64,000 nt of DNA from Micromonospora echinofusca. Lineage in GTDB: Bacteria; Actinomycetota; Actinomycetes; Mycobacteriales; Micromonosporaceae. Positions within the stretch are counted from its first letter, which is position 1; each line of letters starts with the position of its first letter. A program made the translations under genes and the position numbers. The DNA is taken from positions 3,426,501 through 3,490,500 of the forward strand of contig NZ_LT607733.1 in NCBI RefSeq assembly GCF_900091445.1, written 5' to 3'. The notes beneath the pieces are model-generated. The model worked only from the letters and a program-made list of their open reading frames with translations. It did not search any database and was not told the origin of the DNA. This document shows positions 60,458-64,000 of this stretch, piece by piece.

Positions 60458-60482
60458 GTTTCGCCCGCCCCCGTCCGGGTAC
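60458..60482 (+). promoter_or_regulatory. SigB/F-type promoter of the STAS-HATPase gene
   Basis: GTTT (60458-60461), 15 bases, GGGTAC (60477-60482): a strong match to the actinobacterial stress-sigma consensus GTTT-N14-17-GGGTAT/C. Transcription would start about 30 bases before the ATG. Confidence 0.75.
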
Positions 60483-60518
60483 TTCGCAGATCCCCGACGA
60501 CGCGAAACGAGGGCGCAC

Positions 60519-61247
60519 ATGCCGCGGCGGATCACCTGCGAGGTGCAAGACAGGTCGCCGGTGACCGTCGTACGCCTGCGTGGCGGCCTCGACCTCGGCA
60601 CCATGCGCACGGTGCACACCGCGCTGGACGCCTGCCTCGCCAGCCAGCCCGACGCGCTCGTGGTGGACCTCACCGACGTCACCGTCCGTGACCCGCTGGC
60701 CCTCTCGGTCTTCGCCGCCACCGCCCGCCGGGCGGCCGGCTGGCCGGCGGTGCCCGTCGTGCTGTGCGCCCCGCCGCCCGACGCGGCGACCTGGCTGGCG
60801 CAGTCGACCGCCTGCCGGGTGGTGCCCGTGCGCCGCGACTGCGACGAGGCGACCCGGGCGGCGAACGCGGCGGCGGCGCCCCGGCTGCGCGCCCGGCTCG
60901 AGCCGGTCGCGGAGGCCTGCCGGCGGGCGCGGGAGCTGGTCACCGACGCCTGCGGTCGGTGGAACGTGCCGGAGGCCGTCGGCCCGGCGTCGCTGGTGCT
61001 CAGCGAGCTGGTCGGCAACGTGGTCCGGCACGCCGGCACGCCGATGCGGGTGACGCTCACCCTGCGCCGGCCGTACCTGCACGTGGCGGTGACCGACGGC
61101 GACCGGACCCTGGTCCGGGCCGGCTGCCCCGACGGGCAGGCCGAGGGCGGCCGGGGGCTGCTGCTGGTGCGCGAGCTGGCCCAGGTGTGGGGCAGCTCGC
61201 CGGCCGGTGACGGGAAGGTCGTCTGGGCCATACTGCCCGCGAATTGA
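60519..61247 (+). CDS. STAS-HATPase fusion: anti-sigma-type regulator
   Basis: 242-residue fusion. Residues ~1-100 are a STAS domain ([40 protein letters not shown]); ~115-242 a GHKL/RsbW-like ATPase with N-box [16 protein letters not shown]1 [11 protein letters not shown] and G2 [16 protein letters not shown]. Such kinases inhibit SigB/F-type sigma factors and phosphorylate STAS partners. In the STAS part the phosphorylatable Ser is replaced (RDPLALS instead of D-S-x-G). It is driven by a SigB/F-type promoter and lies next to ctaD and near a sigma-STAS gene. ATG 60519; CGAGGG serves as ribosome site. Confidence 0.88.
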   Translation: MPRRITCEVQDRSPVTVVRLRGGLDLGTMRTVHTALDACLASQPDALVVDLTDVTVRDPLALSVFAATARRAAGWPAVPVVLCAPPPDAATWLAQSTACRVVPVRRDCDEATRAANAAAAPRLRARLEPVAEACRRARELVTDACGRWNVPEAVGPASLVLSELVGNVVRHAGTPMRVTLTLRRPYLHVAVTDGDRTLVRAGCPDGQAEGGRGLLLVRELAQVWGSSPAGDGKVVWAILPAN

Positions 61248-61287
61248 CCAGATTTACCACTCTCGCCTGAATAACCGCTGTCGCCTG

Positions 61288-61312
61288 GTTTCATGGGCTG
61301 TGGGGCGGGTAG
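61288..61312 (+). promoter_or_regulatory. SigB/F-type promoter of ctaD
   Basis: GTTT (61288-61291), 15 bases, GGGTAG (61307-61312), the same architecture and spacing as the promoter at 60458-60482. It lies 42 bases before the ctaD start. Confidence 0.65.
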
Positions 61313-61353
61313 CCGCGCCGTCCTATCTGTCGTCATGGCGGGGTGAGAGTCAC

Positions 61354-63354
61354 ATGCCCGAGCGGGTAACCACGGAACCACGCGACCGGGGGCCGGCGAT
61401 CCTGGCGCCGGCACGCTTCGGCGGCTATCCCGGGCCGCTGCGCAAGGCGCTGCCCGGTGGGAAGCTCACCCGGTTCCTGGCCACCACCGACCACAAGCAG
61501 ATCGGGCTGCTCTACCTGCTGACCTCGTTCGGATTCTTCCTGGTCGCCGGGGTCCAGGCGATGCTGATGCGGGCCGAGCTGGCCCGGCCGGGCATGCAGT
61601 TCCTCTCGGCCGAGCAGTACAACCAGCTCTTCACCTCGCACGGCGCGCTCATGCTGCTGCTGTTCGCCACGCCGGCGGCGTTCGGGTTCGCCAACTACAT
61701 CGTGCCGATCCAGATCGGCGCGCCGGACGTGTCGTTCCCCCGGCTCAACGCCCTCGCGTACTGGCTCTACCTCTTCGGCGGCCTGATGGTGCTCGGCGGC
61801 TTCCTCACCTCCGGCGGCTCCGCCGACTTCGGCTGGACCGCCTACACGCCGCTGAGCAGTTCGGAGCACTCCCCCGGCGTCGGCGCCAACATGTGGGTGA
61901 TCGGCCTGGTGATCTCGGGGCTGGGCACCATCCTCGGCGCGGTCAACCTGATCACCACGATCCTCACCCTGCGCGCGCCCGGCATGACGATGTTCCGGAT
62001 GCCGATCTTCACCTGGAACATGCTCTTCACCAGCGTGCTGGTGATCCTGGTGTTTCCGCTGCTGGCCGCGGCCCTGATGGCGCTCGCCGCGGACCGGCTG
62101 CTCAACGCCCACGTGTACGACCCGATAACCGCCGGGCCGATGCTCTGGCAGCACCTGTTCTGGTTCTTCGGCCATCCCGAGGTCTACATCATCGCGATCC
62201 CGTTCTTCGGCATCATCACCGAGATCATCCCGGTCTTCTCCCGCAAGCCGATCTTCGGCTACACGGGACTGGTGCTGGCCACCGCCGCGATCACCGTGCT
62301 GTCGATGACCGTGTGGGCACACCACATGTTCGCCACCGGCCAGGTGCTGCTGCCGTTCTTCAGCATCCTGAGCTACCTGATCGCGGTCCCCACCGGGGTC
62401 AAGTTCTTCAACTGGATCGGCACCATGTGGAAGGGGCAGCTCACCTTCGAGACGCCGATGCTCTTCGCGATCGGCTTCCTGGTCACCTTCCTCTTCGGCG
62501 GCCTGACCGGGGTGCTGCTGGCCAGCCCGCCGGCGGACTGGCACACCCACGACACGTACTTCGTCGTCGGGCACTTCCACTACGTGCTGTTCGGCACCGT
62601 GGTCTTCGCGCTCTTCGGCGGCTTCTACTTCTGGTGGCCGAAGATGACCGGGCGGCTGCTCGACGAGCGGCTCGGCAAGGCCCACTTCTGGACGATGTTC
62701 ATCGGCTTCCACGGCACCTTCCTGGTGCAGCACTGGCTGGGCAACGAGGGGATGCCCCGCCGCTACGCCGACTACCTGCCCAGCGACGGGTTCACCGCGC
62801 TGAACACGATCTCCACCATCTTCGCCTTCGTGCTCGGCGCCTCCACGTTGTTCTTCATCTGGAACGCCTGGAAGTCCTGGCGCTTCGGGGCGCAGGTGAC
62901 CGTCGACGACCCGTGGGGCTTCGGCAACTCGCTGGAGTGGGCCACCACCTGCCCGCCGCCGCTGCGCAACTTCGACCGGATGCCCCGCATCCGCTCCGAG
63001 CGGCCCGCCTTCGACGCCAAGTACGGCCCGCTCGTCGCCGACCTCGGCCGGGACCTGCCGCAGCGCACCACCAAGCCGCCGCAGGAGTTCCGCGACGAAC
63101 TGCACCGCGAGAAGCACGTGCCCGAGTCGCCGTCCCACGAGGGTGCACACGGCGCGCGGGAGGCCACCGAGTACCAGCCGGCCCCGCAGTCCGGGGCCAG
63201 GCCGGTGGACGTACCCGAGCCGGGCGACATCCGCCGGCCCAGCTTCGAGCAGACCGACGAGCCGGAGGAGACCAACCTCGGCGCCCAGCGGGAGCAGCAG
63301 GAGAACGACCGCTGGCGGCACCCGCGCGCGCCCGGCGACCCGCCCGACCACTGA
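61354..63354 (+). CDS. ctaD: Cytochrome c oxidase subunit I
   Basis: 666-residue catalytic subunit of an aa3-type heme-copper oxidase in the membrane. Twelve hydrophobic helices span residues ~45-545. Ligands: [11 protein letters not shown] (heme a His), [10 protein letters not shown] (CuB His, cross-linked Tyr, proton-channel Glu), [10 protein letters not shown] (two CuB His) and [11 protein letters not shown] (heme a and a3 His). After residue ~555 comes a long soluble, acidic tail (~110 residues, including [19 protein letters not shown] and a [12 protein letters not shown] end) not present in short homologues. No ctaC/E gene is adjacent, so it is a stand-alone, probably second, copy with its own stress-type promoter. 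ATG 61354 has GGGGTGAGA upstream. Confidence 0.95.
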   Translation: MPERVTTEPRDRGPAILAPARFGGYPGPLRKALPGGKLTRFLATTDHKQIGLLYLLTSFGFFLVAGVQAMLMRAELARPGMQFLSAEQYNQLFTSHGALMLLLFATPAAFGFANYIVPIQIGAPDVSFPRLNALAYWLYLFGGLMVLGGFLTSGGSADFGWTAYTPLSSSEHSPGVGANMWVIGLVISGLGTILGAVNLITTILTLRAPGMTMFRMPIFTWNMLFTSVLVILVFPLLAAALMALAADRLLNAHVYDPITAGPMLWQHLFWFFGHPEVYIIAIPFFGIITEIIPVFSRKPIFGYTGLVLATAAITVLSMTVWAHHMFATGQVLLPFFSILSYLIAVPTGVKFFNWIGTMWKGQLTFETPMLFAIGFLVTFLFGGLTGVLLASPPADWHTHDTYFVVGHFHYVLFGTVVFALFGGFYFWWPKMTGRLLDERLGKAHFWTMFIGFHGTFLVQHWLGNEGMPRRYADYLPSDGFTALNTISTIFAFVLGASTLFFIWNAWKSWRFGAQVTVDDPWGFGNSLEWATTCPPPLRNFDRMPRIRSERPAFDAKYGPLVADLGRDLPQRTTKPPQEFRDELHREKHVPESPSHEGAHGAREATEYQPAPQSGARPVDVPEPGDIRRPSFEQTDEPEETNLGAQREQQENDRWRHPRAPGDPPDH

Positions 63355-63366
63355 GTGTCCGTACGC

Positions 63367-63400
63367 GAAAGGGCCGGCACCGCCTGGTGCCGGCCCTTTC
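63367..63400. terminator. Bidirectional terminator between ctaD and the sigma gene
   Basis: Perfect 15-bp stem GAAAGGGCCGGCACC / GGTGCCGGCCCTTTC, loop GCCT. Confidence 0.9.
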
Positions 63401-63408
63401 CGACGTGC

Positions 63409-64000
63409 TCAGCCCTCGCGGGCCGCCGCCAGTCCCGCCGCGGTGAGCGAGCGGCGCACCGCCGGCTGCACCCGGGTCAGCCGCAGCGGCACCCCCGTAC
63501 GGGCCGCGGCCTCGCGGCCGGCCATCAGCGCGGCGATGCCGCCGGCGTCGAAGCCGCCCGCGCCGTCGAGGTCCACCACCACCTCGGCGGGCTGCCCGGT
63601 CACCGCCTCCAGCATCGCCCGGCGCAGCTGGTCCGCGCCGTCGCGGTCGACCTCCCCGCCGACCTCCACGACCACCCGGTCGCCGTTGTGCCGCACCGAG
63701 ATCCTGGTCTTCGCCGGCTCCGACTCGGCGGCGCCGTTCTGCCACGGCGGCGGGGCGTCGGCGAGCATCGCCTGGCGCAGCCAGGTCAGCGCCCGCGACA
63801 GCAGCCGGGAGACGTGCATCTGGGAGATGCCGAAGCGGGCGGCGATCTCCGCCTGGGTCTGGTTGCCGTAGAAGCGCATGGCCAGGATGCGCCGCTCCCG
63901 CCAGGGCAGCCGGTGCAGCAGCCCACTGACCGTCACCCGGTCGTCGACGGATTCCAGCGCGTTGTCGGACTCGCCGACCAGGTCGCCGAACTCGGCCGAA
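63409..64000 (-). CDS. SigB/F-type sigma factor with C-terminal STAS domain, 3' part only
   Basis: The last ~197 residues of a group 3 sigma factor cut by the right edge. Visible: end of region 3, region 4 (LPWRERRILAMRFYGNQTQA, EIAARFGISQMHVSRLLSRA), a short linker, and a STAS domain (RISVRHNGDRVVVEVGGEVD, VVVDLDGAGGFDAGGIAALM, AARTGVPLRLTRVQPAVRR). The helix-turn-helix sequence is typical of SigB/SigF/SigG. The STAS position that carries the phosphorylated Ser in SpoIIAA/RsbV is Ala here (FDAGG). The fusion may allow direct binding to a HATPase anti-sigma such as the one at 60519-61247. Start codon lies outside the window. Confidence 0.88.
   Translation of the reverse strand, partial: SAEFGDLVGESDNALESVDDRVTVSGLLHRLPWRERRILAMRFYGNQTQAEIAARFGISQMHVSRLLSRALTWLRQAMLADAPPPWQNGAAESEPAKTRISVRHNGDRVVVEVGGEVDRDGADQLRRAMLEAVTGQPAEVVVDLDGAGGFDAGGIAALMAGREAAARTGVPLRLTRVQPAVRRSLTAAGLAAAREG

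Noticed and set aside
61333..63351. Minus-strand open frame opposite ctaD
   Set aside because: Glu/Val/Gly-rich antisense translation with no membrane or other domain; ctaD is unambiguous.

Overview
The window is very GC-rich actinobacterial DNA, and the gene set points to Micromonosporaceae, probably Micromonospora. Indicators are a mycothiol gene (mshC), a conserved actinobacterial metH / PAC2 / mshC / SCO1664 / DUF3090 / phosphomutase / uppP / F420-oxidoreductase neighbourhood, GpgS, SecA2, DUF5703, many GTG starts, and many genes whose TANNNT -10 box lies 6-8 bases before the start codon (leaderless mRNAs). I saw no tRNA, rRNA, CRISPR array, insertion sequence or prophage. The genus is inferred, not proven.

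Region 1 (1-8.2 kb): the 5' part of a class I ribonucleotide reductase gene (nrdA, minus strand), preceded by a cobalamin riboswitch and a promoter overlapped by two NrdR boxes. Next come a CmtR-like metal sensor with a CDF metal exporter, a Tat-exported amidase, a secreted CBM2 esterase, an alpha/beta hydrolase, and a divergent SnoaL-like / MmyB-type regulator pair.

Region 2 (8.2-31.7 kb): conserved housekeeping: metH, a 31-codon leaderless ORF coupled to a PAC2 gene, a GntR regulator, mshC, SCO1664-family, DUF3090, a histidine phosphatase, a secreted lysozyme-like protein bracketed by two AGATCTTGG inverted-repeat elements, uppP, an F420-dependent oxidoreductase and an aldo/keto reductase. 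A type-VII-secretion-style cluster (EspC/WXG-like protein, larger alpha-helical protein, YbaB-like, TY-Chap/SseB-like) follows, then DUF2975+XRE, DUF5703, an M20 peptidase, a hemerythrin-like protein and a LysR regulator.

Region 3 (31.7-42.8 kb): accessory content. A ClpC-like AAA+ unfoldase is co-transcribed with DUF3140. A four-gene operon of unknown function encodes a helical-hairpin protein, a coiled-coil protein, an FtsK/EccC-like ATPase and a membrane protein. A JmjC/cupin oxygenase sits directly behind a gene for a 100-residue peptide made of four exact-length 21-residue repeats. The last two sets are the best candidates for undescribed systems.

Region 4 (42.8-59.8 kb): PIG-L deacetylase, DUF2267, DUF72, DksA/TraR, a kinase-like protein without a P-loop, a winged-helix regulator, an ankyrin protein, DUF3500, DUF2231, GAF-ANTAR regulator, SecA2, an ABC exporter, and a sugar-metabolism group (MDR dehydrogenase, Gfo/Idh oxidoreductase, GpgS, GT4 glycosyltransferase).

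Region 5 (59.9-64 kb): DUF4383, a STAS-HATPase fusion, cytochrome oxidase subunit I (ctaD) and, convergent with it, a SigB/F-type sigma factor carrying a C-terminal STAS domain, cut by the right edge. Both the STAS-HATPase gene and ctaD have GTTT-N15-GGGTAS promoters of SigB/F type, so the locus looks like a self-contained stress-sigma circuit that drives an oxidase. Both STAS domains lack the phosphorylatable serine.
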